Below the pieces are notes generated by a model. The model did not search any database and had not been told where the DNA came from. It saw nothing but the letters and a program-made list of their open reading frames with translations. The position numbers and the translations under genes were made by a program. Of a DNA stretch of 64,000 nt, positions 9,970 to 18,827 are shown piece by piece. The first letter of the stretch is position 1, and the number at the start of each line of letters is the position of its first letter. Origin of the DNA: Methylobacterium sp. Leaf118 (GTDB lineage Bacteria; Pseudomonadota; Alphaproteobacteria; Rhizobiales; Beijerinckiaceae); NCBI RefSeq assembly GCF_920984675.1, contig NZ_CAKLBV010000020.1:1-64000 (forward strand). Reading direction: 5' to 3'.

Positions 9970-10015
9970 CGGACACTCGTCGGGAGCGGTGGCAGGAAGG
10001 GCGGACCCGCGCGGT

Positions 10016-10438
10016 TCAGGCGAAGGCCGGCTCGCGTATGTCGAGCACGGTCAGGCGCTTGGCCGCGCCCGTACGGGTGGCCCAGTCGATGGACTGACCC
10101 GTGCTCAGGCCGAGCAGGGCGGCGCCGACCGGCGTCAGCACCGAGATTCTCCCCTGCGCGATGTCGGCCTCGCCCGGGTAGACCAGGGTCACCGCCTGGA
10201 CCTTGCCCGTCGTGTCGTCACGGAACTCGACCGCGCAGCCCATCCGGACGAACCCGGTGGTCGATCGTCCGCTGCGCACGACCTGCGCCCGGTCGAGTTC
10301 GTCCGACAGGTAGCTCGCCAGATCCGGCATGCGGTCCATGGCGGCGGATGCCAGGCCGGCCAAGCGCTCGCGGTCCTCCGCCGTCACCTTGATCTTCGGC
10401 AGGCTCCTGCCGCCTGCGGCCTTCCTCATCGTGTCCAT
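10016..10438 (-). CDS. rnk: Rnk-type nucleoside diphosphate kinase regulator, paralogue 2
   Basis: A 140-residue protein with an N-terminal helical region (DRERLAGLA, LSDELDRAQVV) and the Rnk core VTLVYPGEADIAQGRISVL then TPVGAALLGLSTGQSIDW. This is the complete family pattern, including the IDW motif that the downstream paralogue lacks. The first ATG (10438) and a second at codon 4 are both possible starts. Confidence 0.85.
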   Translation of the reverse strand: MDTMRKAAGGRSLPKIKVTAEDRERLAGLASAAMDRMPDLASYLSDELDRAQVVRSGRSTTGFVRMGCAVEFRDDTTGKVQAVTLVYPGEADIAQGRISVLTPVGAALLGLSTGQSIDWATRTGAAKRLTVLDIREPAFA

Positions 10439-10453
10439 CTCGCCAATCCTCGC

Positions 10454-10609
10454 TCAGGCCGCGCGGGGGCCAGGGTCGTCATCGTCCGTGCCCGCCGGCA
10501 CGGGCGGGGGGGTCGGTTGCGGCCGCCGCAGAGGGACGATCGTCCGCTCCCGCGCGTCCGGGGTGTCCGGTTCCGGGCTGGGCCGTGGTTCGGGTCGGTC
10601 GTCGGTCAT
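10454..10609 (-). CDS. small Pro/Asp-rich hypothetical protein
   Basis: A 51-residue frame starting MTDDRPEPRPSPEPD and ending DDDDPGPRAA. An AGGAGG ribosome-binding site lies 8 bases before the ATG, which is the main reason to believe it. It sits 16 bp upstream of the Rnk gene on the same strand and could be the first gene of that unit. Probably disordered. No function recognised. Confidence 0.45.
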   Translation of the reverse strand: MTDDRPEPRPSPEPDTPDARERTIVPLRRPQPTPPPVPAGTDDDDPGPRAA

Positions 10610-11182
10610 GGAGGGGCCTCCTGCGCGGCCACGAGGCCGGCGCCGCGGCTTCGTGGCCGCGCGGACGCGGAGGTCCGACGGCATCGGGCGCCGCGGACCT
10701 GCGTTCCATGGTTCTGGATGGGATGGCGTCGGGCCTCTCGGCCGACGATCGGGCGCTTCGCTGAAGCCGTCCCGACAACCCCGAGCGGGACGGGCGGATA
10801 CGCGCCGTCGGCTCGGGGCTACTGGCCCGCGATCAGGTTGCCTGCCCGGAGCAGACCGCGATTGTGGATCACGTAAAACGGCATGATAGATGGAGGATCG
10901 GCCAAGCGGTCACGGTTGTCAAACCGCCGTCCACCGATGCGGAAAGGCTCGGCTTGGCGCACTGGTGCTCCGCCTGAATTTTCGCAGGCCAGGGACGATC
11001 GCCCGCAATCCTCCCGTCCCTTCGCCCGGCGGCCTCCGGGACGCCGCCGGGGTGTCGTTGTGGGCACCGTCCATGCGGGAGCACCGCCGCGTGCATCCCC
11101 TCGACCGGCGTTCGGCGGCCCGGCGTGAGCCTCAGTCCCGACCCGTCGTCGCGCCTCCGCGACGCGGCCGGGGGCGATCCCG
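10610..11182. other. gene-poor junction with decayed-element sequence
   Basis: No convincing gene is present. Bases about 10,917-10,955 resemble the sequence upstream of the island's AlpA-type gene (33,570-33,606). Shared pieces include CGGTTGT, CGATGCG and AAAGG in the same order and spacing. This suggests leftover promoter sequence of an older related element. Confidence 0.4.
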
Positions 11183-11485
11183 TTGCCCCGGTGCCGATAC
11201 GGCAAGCCGTTCTCGGTCGATGGCTATTCGGGGTTCATGCGGGACGCCATCATCGCCGCGGTTTTGCCGCTCGACCTACAGCCGCATGGCCTTCGCAAGG
11301 CCGCCGGGCGCCGTCTCCCCGAAGCGGGATGCACTCCCCACGACATCATGGCCATACTCGGTCACAGCACCCTCGCCGAGGCCGAACGCGACACCCGCGA
11401 GGCCGACAGAGCAGGCCTATCGACGGGCGCGATCACAAAGCTGGAGGGGTGGACGACGAACAAACCTGCCCAAACCACATCGTGA
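11183..11485 (+). pseudogene. tyrosine integrase, C-terminal remnant with lost catalytic tyrosine
   Basis: About 100 residues of a phage-type integrase catalytic domain: HGLRKAAGRRLPEAGC with His35 and Arg38, then ILGHSTLAEAERDTREAD with His61. In this family the last motif normally reads ERYTREAD; here the tyrosine codon is GAC (11390-11392). The N-terminal arm and core domains are missing. It cannot be active. It lies 55 bp outside the left attachment copy, as expected for the integrase of an earlier element that used the same tRNA. Confidence 0.75.
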
Positions 11486-11540
11486 AGGTTTTGGGATTGT
11501 CCCGAAAGTCAGAGGCAAGGCAATGACTTGTAAAAGCCGG

Positions 11541-11586
11541 TGGCGCTCCCAAGGGGAATCGAACCCCTGTTTTCGCCGTGAGAGGG
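11541..11586 (-). repeat. attL: 46-bp tRNA-Glu 3'-end duplicate
   Basis: Identical base for base to 41380-41425. It covers the 3' CCA, acceptor 3' arm, T arm and anticodon 3' side of tRNA-Glu, then diverges (GGGTATC instead of CGACGTC). It is a non-functional partial tRNA made by integration. Confidence 0.92.
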
Positions 11587-11693
11587 GGGTATCAGGGGGT
11601 AAATCGGACGTTGGCGAACACTGGCGGACGGACTAAGGCGTTGTAATTAAACGGAATTAGTTCTTGCCTGTCCGCGTGCATTCGCCTACATCT

Positions 11694-11712
11694 CGTCCGT
11701 ATATTTTCCGTA
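11694..11712 (+). promoter_or_regulatory. candidate integrase arm-binding pair, left end
   Basis: GTCCGTA ends at 11701 and TTTCCGTA at 11712, 11 bp apart, just upstream of the integrase start. The same pair with the same spacing lies inside the right end (41314-41332). The site also overlaps where the int promoter should be, so binding could repress int. Confidence 0.5.
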
Positions 11713-11725
11713 CGGAGGCGGAGGC

Positions 11726-13021
11726 ATGGCCCGCGCCATCGACAATCCGAAGATCAACACCCGGTCGGCCCGCTCCAAGCTGCCCGTCCGACCCGAACCA
11801 TTCTGGACCATGATCTCGACTGGCTGCGCCATCGGATATCGGAAGGGAAAGAAGGGGGGCACGTGGATCGCGCGCATGCGTGAAGGCACCCAGCAGCACT
11901 ACGAGTCGCTGGGTGCTGCCGACGACAGCCGCGACCCAGACGGCCTAACCGTCTTCTCCTTCACGCAGGCCCAGGAGCGGGCTCGGGAGTTCTTCACCCG
12001 TAAGGCTCGTGAGATCGCCGGTCACATCGAAGCAAGCGACGGCCCATACACCGTTGCTATGGCTATCGACGATCACCTCGCCGCCCGCGAGCGGCGCGGC
12101 TCAAGTGGCGTTCGGGCCGACCGCTATGCGGCGGCGGCCCGAATCACCCCCGAACTCGGTAAGATCGAGATCGGCCGCCTCACGGCCAAACGCATCAGTG
12201 CGTGGCACGCGCACGTGGCCGACGCGCCAAAACTTCGAAGGACGAAGGCAGGGGCCCTACAGCGTGTCACAGAGCCGGTTGATCGTAGCGACCGGGAGGC
12301 GGTTCGGGCGCGATGCTCTACCGCCAATCGCTTGCTCACGATCCTAAAGGCCGCGTTGAATCATGCGTTCCAAGAAGGAAAGGTTGGGTCGGACGAACCG
12401 TGGCGCCGCGTGAAGCCGTTTCGCTCAGCAGACTCAGCCGTCGTTCGGTATTTGAATCCGGCGGATTCACTACGCTTGGCTAATGCCTGCGAGCCCCCCT
12501 TTCGCGCCCTCGTGCACGGGGCTCTTATGACGGGTTGCCGGTACGGTGAGTTGATCCGTCTGCGCGTTTCCGATTTCGATTCCAAGGCAGGAACGGTTGT
12601 CATTCGGCAGTCGAAGTCGGGTAAGCCACGTCACGTGACGCTCAACGATGAAGGGCGGCAGGTGTTTGCCGACCTGATTCAGGTCAGGGCACCGGGTGAG
12701 TTGATATTCGCCCGTTCGGATGGCAAGCCGTGGGGCGCATCCCACCAGCAGCGGCCGCTCATAGCAGCTTCGAAAAGCGCGGCAATTGAACCGCCGGTAA
12801 CTTTTCACATCTTGCGCCACACCTACGCCAGCGCCCTGGCGATGAAAGGCGTGCCCATGGGCGTCATCGCCAAACAACTCGGACATTCCGACACCCGGAT
12901 GACCGAGCGCCATTATGCGCACCTTTCACCCTCGTACATCGCAGACACCATAAGGGCGGCGCTGCCCGCGTACGGTATCGTGCCGGTGCAAATCGCGAAT
13001 TGCATAAACGAAGCGCGGTAA
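11726..13021 (+). CDS. int: tyrosine-type site-specific integrase of the island
   Basis: A 431-residue phage-type recombinase. The N-terminal ~110 residues form an arm-binding-like domain (GTWIARMREG), then a SAM-like core-binding domain. The catalytic domain has Arg272 (TGCRYGELIRLR), the Lys region KSGK (297-300), His361-x-x-Arg364 (HILRHTYAS), His387 (LGHSDTRMTERHY) and nucleophile Tyr397. All key residues are present, so it should be active. A GGAGGCGGAGG stretch precedes the ATG. Its position next to the truncated tRNA copy makes it the likely integrase of this island: in the circular form it would lie next to attP. Confidence 0.93.
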   Translation: MARAIDNPKINTRSARSKLPVRPEPFWTMISTGCAIGYRKGKKGGTWIARMREGTQQHYESLGAADDSRDPDGLTVFSFTQAQERAREFFTRKAREIAGHIEASDGPYTVAMAIDDHLAARERRGSSGVRADRYAAAARITPELGKIEIGRLTAKRISAWHAHVADAPKLRRTKAGALQRVTEPVDRSDREAVRARCSTANRLLTILKAALNHAFQEGKVGSDEPWRRVKPFRSADSAVVRYLNPADSLRLANACEPPFRALVHGALMTGCRYGELIRLRVSDFDSKAGTVVIRQSKSGKPRHVTLNDEGRQVFADLIQVRAPGELIFARSDGKPWGASHQQRPLIAASKSAAIEPPVTFHILRHTYASALAMKGVPMGVIAKQLGHSDTRMTERHYAHLSPSYIADTIRAALPAYGIVPVQIANCINEAR

Positions 13022-13550
13022 TTAGATAACATGGCGCAACGACGGTCCGCGACCTGTCCGTGCATGTCACTAGCGGATGCGAAACTTGAGGATACGTACT
13101 GCAGGGCGCAACGAATGTCACAGGGTCATTCAGCCCACGAATCAGTGCTGCTTCTGGGGAGCATATGACAATAGCAGCATGGCCGACTTCTGCGGTTGGT
13201 GCCCAGGAAAGGACTAGCCTCCACGCCAAGAAAATCCAACGATAACAACGCAATGCAGGTGCCCCGAAGGCCCCATGTGTTCCACTCCGGTGTCCGCGAC
13301 GCAAGAAACGTGGTTTTGCAAAAGTCTGTCGTGTAGTACGCTAGTGTGTGCACTTATTCTCATGAAACTGCTCGCATCGCCGGATCAAGCTTCAGCTGCC
13401 AGTTCGCAAAACGCTTATTCCCGACAAGCAAGACTCGCAGAGTCAACGCTGGTTCCGCGCTTATATACGGGAAATTTGCCTTAGCCTAATTGAATTACAG
13501 CAAATTCAAGCCGATTTATTGCGATTCTATCAGACTAAAGCAAAAGTTTT
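13022..13550. other. intergenic stretch between int and the AT-rich nuclease gene
   Basis: The genes on either side converge here. No frame has a credible start, coding bias or recognisable domain. Composition shifts from GC-rich to AT-rich across the stretch, marking a junction between cargo of different origins. Confidence 0.5.
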
Positions 13551-16007
13551 TCAGTGTCGCTGTTTGCGCGCACTTTCAAGCACGCGCTCTTTGTCAAATT
13601 CATAGGCTCTTTTTATTTTATAAGTAAACATGTCTTCCTCTGGCATCCCTAACGAATACGACTGTTTTTCACGAGATTCCTCCTCAGCAAGATACTCAAT
13701 GAAATTGCCAACTCGCTCAACGCGAATTTTTACTCTCTGAAGTCTTTCCCTTCTCATAAACATTCCAAACTCAATTCGAGCATCTTCAATAATTGAGTTG
13801 GCGGCAAGCTCAGAATAGAGTCCGCAGTCCGTCGAGACCAAGTCGAGATATGTCATATCTGAAAACAGGCTCTTGAGCATATACAGGCCGTAATTTGTGA
13901 TTTTTACAGCGTCAACGTTTTCTGTATAAATATCAATTCTATTACTCGCCTCAACAAAGCCGTGCTTAAGCAAGACATCGACATTCGCAGTGAAATCATC
14001 GGGCATTGAAAACGTTTCGATGAAGTATGAAAGCAGCTCAGATATTGGAACGTAGGAATAATTCACAGCGTTCGTAGATTTAGCAAGCCGTCTCAATATG
14101 CGAAGTGCTGTATAATGGGAGCCATTGCGTGCGTGGCGGATTTGGTAGATATTTGGTATGTTACTAAAACCTTCATCGTAAAAGTACCTTGTAGGTATCA
14201 TGACAGGCTTGATGACTTGATGAATTTGAAATACCCAGTGTCCGGAGGCTAGCATCTCATCGACGTTCGTGTAGCCTGATAAAACAAAACTCCTGAATAA
14301 ATCCAAGGACAAACGAGTATCCCCGTGGGCGCAAGCAGTTAGAAAGCTGCCAAGCGGCGACCTTTCGCTGCCGAACTCGCGCAAAATGATACGAAGATAT
14401 TTGGTACATTCAGCCGCATGCACACTATCAATCTCGCCAAATCGGTCACCCCTTCTTCTTGGGCTTTCTAACAAAAATATCGTATACTCAAGGCGTTTTC
14501 TAAATACTTCGGAAGGACGTGGCGAACTAATATGGAATCCTGAATTTTGGAAAGCGTCAAGCAACCCGTGAATTTTAGAGTTGTAAAATCTTTCTTCTCG
14601 CATCGATATGATCGTCATGCACTTGAGCATATCGGATATTTCCTGCGCAGATGAAAAGCAGTAGTCCTGAATGTTGGACGAATATTGATCCGTATTATCT
14701 ACAACAATTACTGCGCCGCAACCTTTTGCTTCCCAATATTTTATGAGGCACATCGCGCAGTACGCATGATCCGCCTTCCACCGAGAAATCAAATCGTTTA
14801 ATTTCATATTATAGCGTTCAGATTCATGGGACAATCCAAATAGTTCTTGGTTGCTTGCAATTTTGAAGCGATCTTTGAAAAGCTCGATGAGGCGCTCTCT
14901 AGTATCCGAAAGTATACCGTCTTTATCAAGCTGATTAACGAGATTTGTCCAAATATGCGTCCGTATCAGCTTTCTATCTTCTGGGACATTAAGCAAATCA
15001 ACAATTGCGATTACAGCGTGATCATGCAGCCACCGCGGTGTTTTATGGAATAACAAACGCTTTAAGAAGGTAGACTTTCCCGATCCCTTACCTCCGAACA
15101 AAACCAGAACCTCATTTCGGCGGCTGTGCTTGAGATTTTTAGTAATACGTCCACCAATTCGGCCACCTTTTCCAGTATCGTCTAATTGCTGGACGCCATA
15201 TTCGGCAAAGTAAGGAGTCAAAGAGTCATGTAAGATCGTACGCATTCCATCGGAAGTCTGCTGATAATCCCTTTGAGAAACATAACATTTATCCATAAAT
15301 TCAGTATCATTGTCGCTAATAACGCCAAAATAATAGTTAACAATTGGCCTCAGTGTCCCCGCCAGCTTATTTGCGCTGATCGAATGGGAATACGAATTGA
15401 TTTTATCTTTCGGAAAATAGATCGGCCTATCCGAGGATGGGCTAGCATTTAAAAGTGATGAGAGCGATAGCTTTTCAGTGATTGATGTAAAGGAAAAGGA
15501 GTTATAGGCTCTTATTGGCTCGGCAACAAAAAAATGTAGGCTTCTGATGACGAAGGCATTGGATTTATCCCATTTTTTTCCTTTTTCGAACGTTTTAAAA
15601 AAAATCCATTCGTGTCCATTCGTGATGCAGGCATGTTCACAACCAGTATCGAAGCAGTAAGTTCTCACTTGATTGATGGCGGCCTTGATATTAGCATCAG
15701 ATAAGAGTTTTGAAATACTGATGTAACAACACGTCTCATGGTCCGTATAGGCGTGTGGCAGCTCGAAATAAACACCTTCTTTTTTTGCCTCGATAAATAG
15801 CATATCATCTCCATTGCTTTTTTTCAAAACGTAATCCGCATAACCAGGGGCAATAAACTCCTCTGTAGCCGTTCTATTGCGCGGCCACTTTAAATAATCA
15901 TGCAAAACCACGTCAATTATTCGATGGCGGGTGGTTGCTTCGTTCTGATCTCTATCTTTACACTCAGCGATGATTTGCTTGATCGCTTCAATGTCTTCGG
16001 TAGACAA
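13551..16007 (-). CDS. HsdR_N-like PD-(D/E)XK nuclease fused to P-loop NTPase (candidate defence protein)
   Basis: An 818-residue protein in markedly AT-rich DNA. Residues 20-160 resemble the N-terminal nuclease domain of type I restriction HsdR: TRHRIIDVVLHDYLKWPR, then GYADYVL with Asp58 and LFIEAKKEG with Glu73 and Lys75, the PD-(D/E)XK triad. A P-loop NTPase follows, with Walker A GGKGSGKST (305-313) and Walker B AVIVVDNTDQ (432-441). The C-terminal ~350 residues look helical with winged-helix-like segments and may sense a signal. No helicase motifs or methylase/specificity genes are adjacent, so this is not a normal type I enzyme. The layout resembles single-protein anti-phage NTPase-nucleases, but no known system was matched. 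Foreign origin is likely. Confidence 0.7.
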   Translation of the reverse strand: MSTEDIEAIKQIIAECKDRDQNEATTRHRIIDVVLHDYLKWPRNRTATEEFIAPGYADYVLKKSNGDDMLFIEAKKEGVYFELPHAYTDHETCCYISISKLLSDANIKAAINQVRTYCFDTGCEHACITNGHEWIFFKTFEKGKKWDKSNAFVIRSLHFFVAEPIRAYNSFSFTSITEKLSLSSLLNASPSSDRPIYFPKDKINSYSHSISANKLAGTLRPIVNYYFGVISDNDTEFMDKCYVSQRDYQQTSDGMRTILHDSLTPYFAEYGVQQLDDTGKGGRIGGRITKNLKHSRRNEVLVLFGGKGSGKSTFLKRLLFHKTPRWLHDHAVIAIVDLLNVPEDRKLIRTHIWTNLVNQLDKDGILSDTRERLIELFKDRFKIASNQELFGLSHESERYNMKLNDLISRWKADHAYCAMCLIKYWEAKGCGAVIVVDNTDQYSSNIQDYCFSSAQEISDMLKCMTIISMREERFYNSKIHGLLDAFQNSGFHISSPRPSEVFRKRLEYTIFLLESPRRRGDRFGEIDSVHAAECTKYLRIILREFGSERSPLGSFLTACAHGDTRLSLDLFRSFVLSGYTNVDEMLASGHWVFQIHQVIKPVMIPTRYFYDEGFSNIPNIYQIRHARNGSHYTALRILRRLAKSTNAVNYSYVPISELLSYFIETFSMPDDFTANVDVLLKHGFVEASNRIDIYTENVDAVKITNYGLYMLKSLFSDMTYLDLVSTDCGLYSELAANSIIEDARIEFGMFMRRERLQRVKIRVERVGNFIEYLAEEESREKQSYSLGMPEEDMFTYKIKRAYEFDKERVLESARKQRH

Positions 16008-16258
16008 TGACTTGCTCCAACTCGGTCTAAATTTGTATCGCTAAGCAACTTATAGATTGGCTACGCTCCCCGTGCAAGCTGCACTCTCAATGACATCGAA
16101 GCCGGTTGAAAGCCCGTCTTGGGACGTATCGGTTCGGTTTTCCTGCATTTCGCGGCATTGCTGTGTATATATAAATACTAGTTCCTTGGATTCACTGTAT
16201 TATTTCAATAAAACACCTATCTGAACTTGAATTTCCCAAATGACGCAAATTTCCAAAA

Positions 16259-17215
16259 TCAAATCGAAATACGCTCAATTTCGTCTAAGTTCACATCGTT
16301 GGATCGTCTATCATAAAGTTGGGTGGTGCGCGTCGAGGCATGATTTGCGATCACAGCTGCCCGCTCCAATGTGCCGCCGTTTTTAAGATATGCGGTAATC
16401 CCGGTTGCCCGAAAGGTATGATTGCCGACTTTTGTTTCTATCCCGGCTGCTTTCGCTCTTCGCTGAATCATCGCATATGCATTGGCGCTGGGCAGAGCTG
16501 AACGGGTCAGCATTCTCGTGCCTCGACCGACCGTACGAAACAACGGCCCGTCACCGTCGCTCGCGATCCCGGCCCCATCCAAGTAGGCGTGCAGGTATGT
16601 TTCGAGATTGTGGTGGCAGGGGAGGTCAACCGCCTTGCCGCCCTTCTCGTGAAGGCGCACCCATATGCGGCGCTGCTGGATATAGACGTCCTCGACCCGC
16701 ATCGCAGTGGCGGCCCCGATCCGCGCGAAAGTGTAGACCATCAATCCGATCAACGCACGGTCTCGAAGCCCGATGGGCGTGCTCGTGTCGATGGCATCAA
16801 GGATCGCGCGGGCCTCATCCGGCGCAAGGACCGGCGTCTTTCCCCGTTTGACCACATGCTTCGGGCCGCGTACCGCAGTCGCCGGGTTGAACGGCAACAC
16901 GCCACCGGTCGCCAGCCAGTCAAACATCATGCGGATTGCGGCGAGACGCAGCTTGACGGTCGGGGCACTTTGGGTGCGCCCCAATTCCTCCACGTAGGCG
17001 GCGATGTGGACCGAGGACACGGCGGCAATCGACGCAAGGCCGTGTCCCTCCATCCAGGCGCAGAACTCGACAACCGCTTTGGCGTAGGCCCGGCGGGTGT
17101 TGGAGTTCCTGATCTGCGCCGCGAAGAATTCCAGGAAGCGGTAGGCGGCGTGGTCGCCCGCCGCTGCCACCAGGGCAGGGGCGGGGTAGCTATTGAAAGT
17201 GGCGAGCTGATTCAT
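16259..17215 (-). CDS. tyrosine recombinase, XerC/XerD-like
   Basis: A 318-residue recombinase with a SAM-like N-terminal domain (about 25-105) and a full catalytic set: Arg165 (FARIGAATAM), Lys191/194 (HEKGGK), His266-x-x-Arg269 (NHTFRATG), His292 (NHAS) and Tyr301 (TTQLYDR). There is no phage-type arm domain. Its start codon overlaps the stop of the upstream PIN-like gene by 4 bp (ATGA), so the two are translationally coupled. Possibly the recombinase of a smaller element nested in the island; no attachment repeats of its own were found. Confidence 0.88.
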   Translation of the reverse strand: MNQLATFNSYPAPALVAAAGDHAAYRFLEFFAAQIRNSNTRRAYAKAVVEFCAWMEGHGLASIAAVSSVHIAAYVEELGRTQSAPTVKLRLAAIRMMFDWLATGGVLPFNPATAVRGPKHVVKRGKTPVLAPDEARAILDAIDTSTPIGLRDRALIGLMVYTFARIGAATAMRVEDVYIQQRRIWVRLHEKGGKAVDLPCHHNLETYLHAYLDGAGIASDGDGPLFRTVGRGTRMLTRSALPSANAYAMIQRRAKAAGIETKVGNHTFRATGITAYLKNGGTLERAAVIANHASTRTTQLYDRRSNDVNLDEIERISI

Positions 17216-18027
17216 CCTTTGACTGCCGCCGCCAATTCACCAATACTCATAAATCTCACATGATATATTTTAGAAAGCCAGTCTCGATTTTGTTGATCAA
17301 AAACAGACGGCCGCCCTGGCTTTGCCTTATCATGCGTACAGAACACATCCAATTCATAGCCTATATGCAAAGCAACACTATCACCATCCGCCCACTCTGA
17401 GAACGCGAGTGCGATCTTTCCCTTTTCAGCTTCGTCACGCGCACGATTCAAGCCATCAAACCAAGCTACATCTTGCATATTGAGACGGGCTTGTATCCTT
17501 TTTGCTATCTCAACAAGTTGAGACATGCCGACACCTCGCCTTTCGATGGCGCTACAGGCATCATCTATCTTTTGCATAAGCACCCATATATTTTTGCGAT
17601 GTTCATCCGTAAGCTCAATGCGATGCTCTTCGCGCTGCAATTCGGGAGGACGCAACGTTCCCAATCTGGTTGACGGTATTATTTTGAAGCCGAGCGCAAA
17701 AGCCTCGGATAATCTATCCTTTAGAATAGGCATCAATCCCGGATGGGCATCAGGATCAGCAATAATAGATATGGTGCTATTTATGCGACGCTCGTCGCTT
17801 TTCTCATGTTCAATTTTGATCGGAATAGGACGGTCCTCTAGGTACTCAAAGCGAACTCTGCGCTTAATTGCCTCAACTGTTGCAAACGTTTCAGAAATAA
17901 ATGGCTTGATACGTCCCGACTTAATAGCGCCGTGGACAGTGGAAAAATCGTCATAATGCGGGTTTTTTCGGTGCGCCTCAGGTCGCACGATAAACTCCCA
18001 TACGTTGCTGTCGAACGTGACCCGCAT
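17212..18027 (-). CDS. PIN-like nuclease-fold protein coupled to a recombinase
   Basis: A 271-residue protein starting with the PIN-type strand MRVTFDSNVWE (Asp6). It has a second acidic group in WADGDSVAL (Asp214, Asp216) and a third in VFCTHDKAK (Asp233), the order expected for PIN/VapC metal-binding residues. The ~200-residue helical insert is far longer than in VapC toxins, and there is no antitoxin-like small gene beside it. A metal-dependent RNase or DNase is inferred, not shown. It overlaps the recombinase by 4 bp. Composition is AT-richer than the chromosome. Confidence 0.6.
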   Translation of the reverse strand: MRVTFDSNVWEFIVRPEAHRKNPHYDDFSTVHGAIKSGRIKPFISETFATVEAIKRRVRFEYLEDRPIPIKIEHEKSDERRINSTISIIADPDAHPGLMPILKDRLSEAFALGFKIIPSTRLGTLRPPELQREEHRIELTDEHRKNIWVLMQKIDDACSAIERRGVGMSQLVEIAKRIQARLNMQDVAWFDGLNRARDEAEKGKIALAFSEWADGDSVALHIGYELDVFCTHDKAKPGRPSVFDQQNRDWLSKIYHVRFMSIGELAAAVKG

Positions 18028-18141
18028 GCCCCCTCCTTACGTATGATAAAGGACATTATCATACATAAGACCGGCGTGCATCCTGTGTGCCTGCGGCGGT
18101 TCTCTTCGACTGGGTGGGCCCGCCGGCCGGCGGGCGGCGCG

Positions 18142-18324
18142 CTAGGACTGGCTGTCGTCGGTCAGGTCGAGGCGCGTGCGCTCGATGCCGCCGATCTTCC
18201 AGTGCGAGTGCCGGACCGTGCGCACGTGGCGCTGGTTCGATTTCCGCAGGACCGGAAGGAAAGGTAGCAACAGAGCCACGACCCCGATGACGACCTGAAG
18301 CCAGCCCGTAAGCTGCTCGGACAT
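18142..18324 (-). CDS. small single-span membrane protein, hypothetical
   Basis: A 60-residue frame starting MSEQLTGW, with one strong hydrophobic segment (LQVVIGVVALLLPFLPVL) followed by a basic tail. The ATG at 18324 is preferred over an in-frame TTG seven codons upstream, because a hairpin terminator sits just before that TTG. No function recognised. Confidence 0.4.
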   Translation of the reverse strand: MSEQLTGWLQVVIGVVALLLPFLPVLRKSNQRHVRTVRHSHWKIGGIERTRLDLTDDSQS

Positions 18325-18349
18325 CGTTCGGTGCGTTTCGCCCAACGAA

Positions 18350-18373
18350 AAGCCCGCTCACAGCGAGCGGGCT
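18350..18373 (-). terminator. hairpin with short T-run, minus strand
   Basis: AGCCCGCTC and GAGCGGGCT pair around a 5-base loop and are followed on the minus strand by TTTT. It would end leftward transcription entering from the region right of 18,373, although no clear gene lies there. Confidence 0.5.
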
Positions 18374-18827
18374 CATAAAGCAGTCGGCTCGCGCCGCTGC
18401 GGGTCCGCTCCGGTCGAGTGCCGGAGGCGGAACTTTGACGTTCCTCAGAACGAAACTGGTGTTAGCGAAAGCCCAGGAATTTGGGCAAAACTTCCCTCTC
18501 AGGGTAAAGCGGCCTTTTTTGTAGGCCCAACACCCGAGACCCATCGGTGCCTTATCGGCTCTTGCGACGGTCACTTTCCCCGCCTGATCACACGCGCTCG
18601 TGGACGCCGGCTGCGGCTGAGGACTGGACCCCTAGCATGACGACGTTCAGGATGCCGGGCAACAAAAATCCGTCTCTGGCGCCGGCTACCTACACAACAA
18701 TTCGGTTTCGATTTTGGTGGCCGCTTTAAATCATCTTGGTGTAGCGTGAAATCGGAGGTCTTAAATTTCGACCGGACGAACGCGGGTGCTGTTTTGGTGC
18801 AGGCACCGCCGCATGGCAGGGTAAGGA
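18374..18827. other. stretch without a recognisable gene
   Basis: Short frames on both strands lack ribosome-binding sites and family features. A leftward gene may once have existed, because a leftward terminator-like hairpin lies at its left edge. Confidence 0.35.

Noticed and set aside
13126..13484. Short frames on both strands between int and the nuclease gene
   Set aside because: None has a ribosome-binding site, stable composition or a recognisable fold.
17212..18027. Classic VapBC toxin-antitoxin pair
   Set aside because: The PIN-like protein is about twice the size of VapC, and the coupled gene is a recombinase, not an antitoxin.
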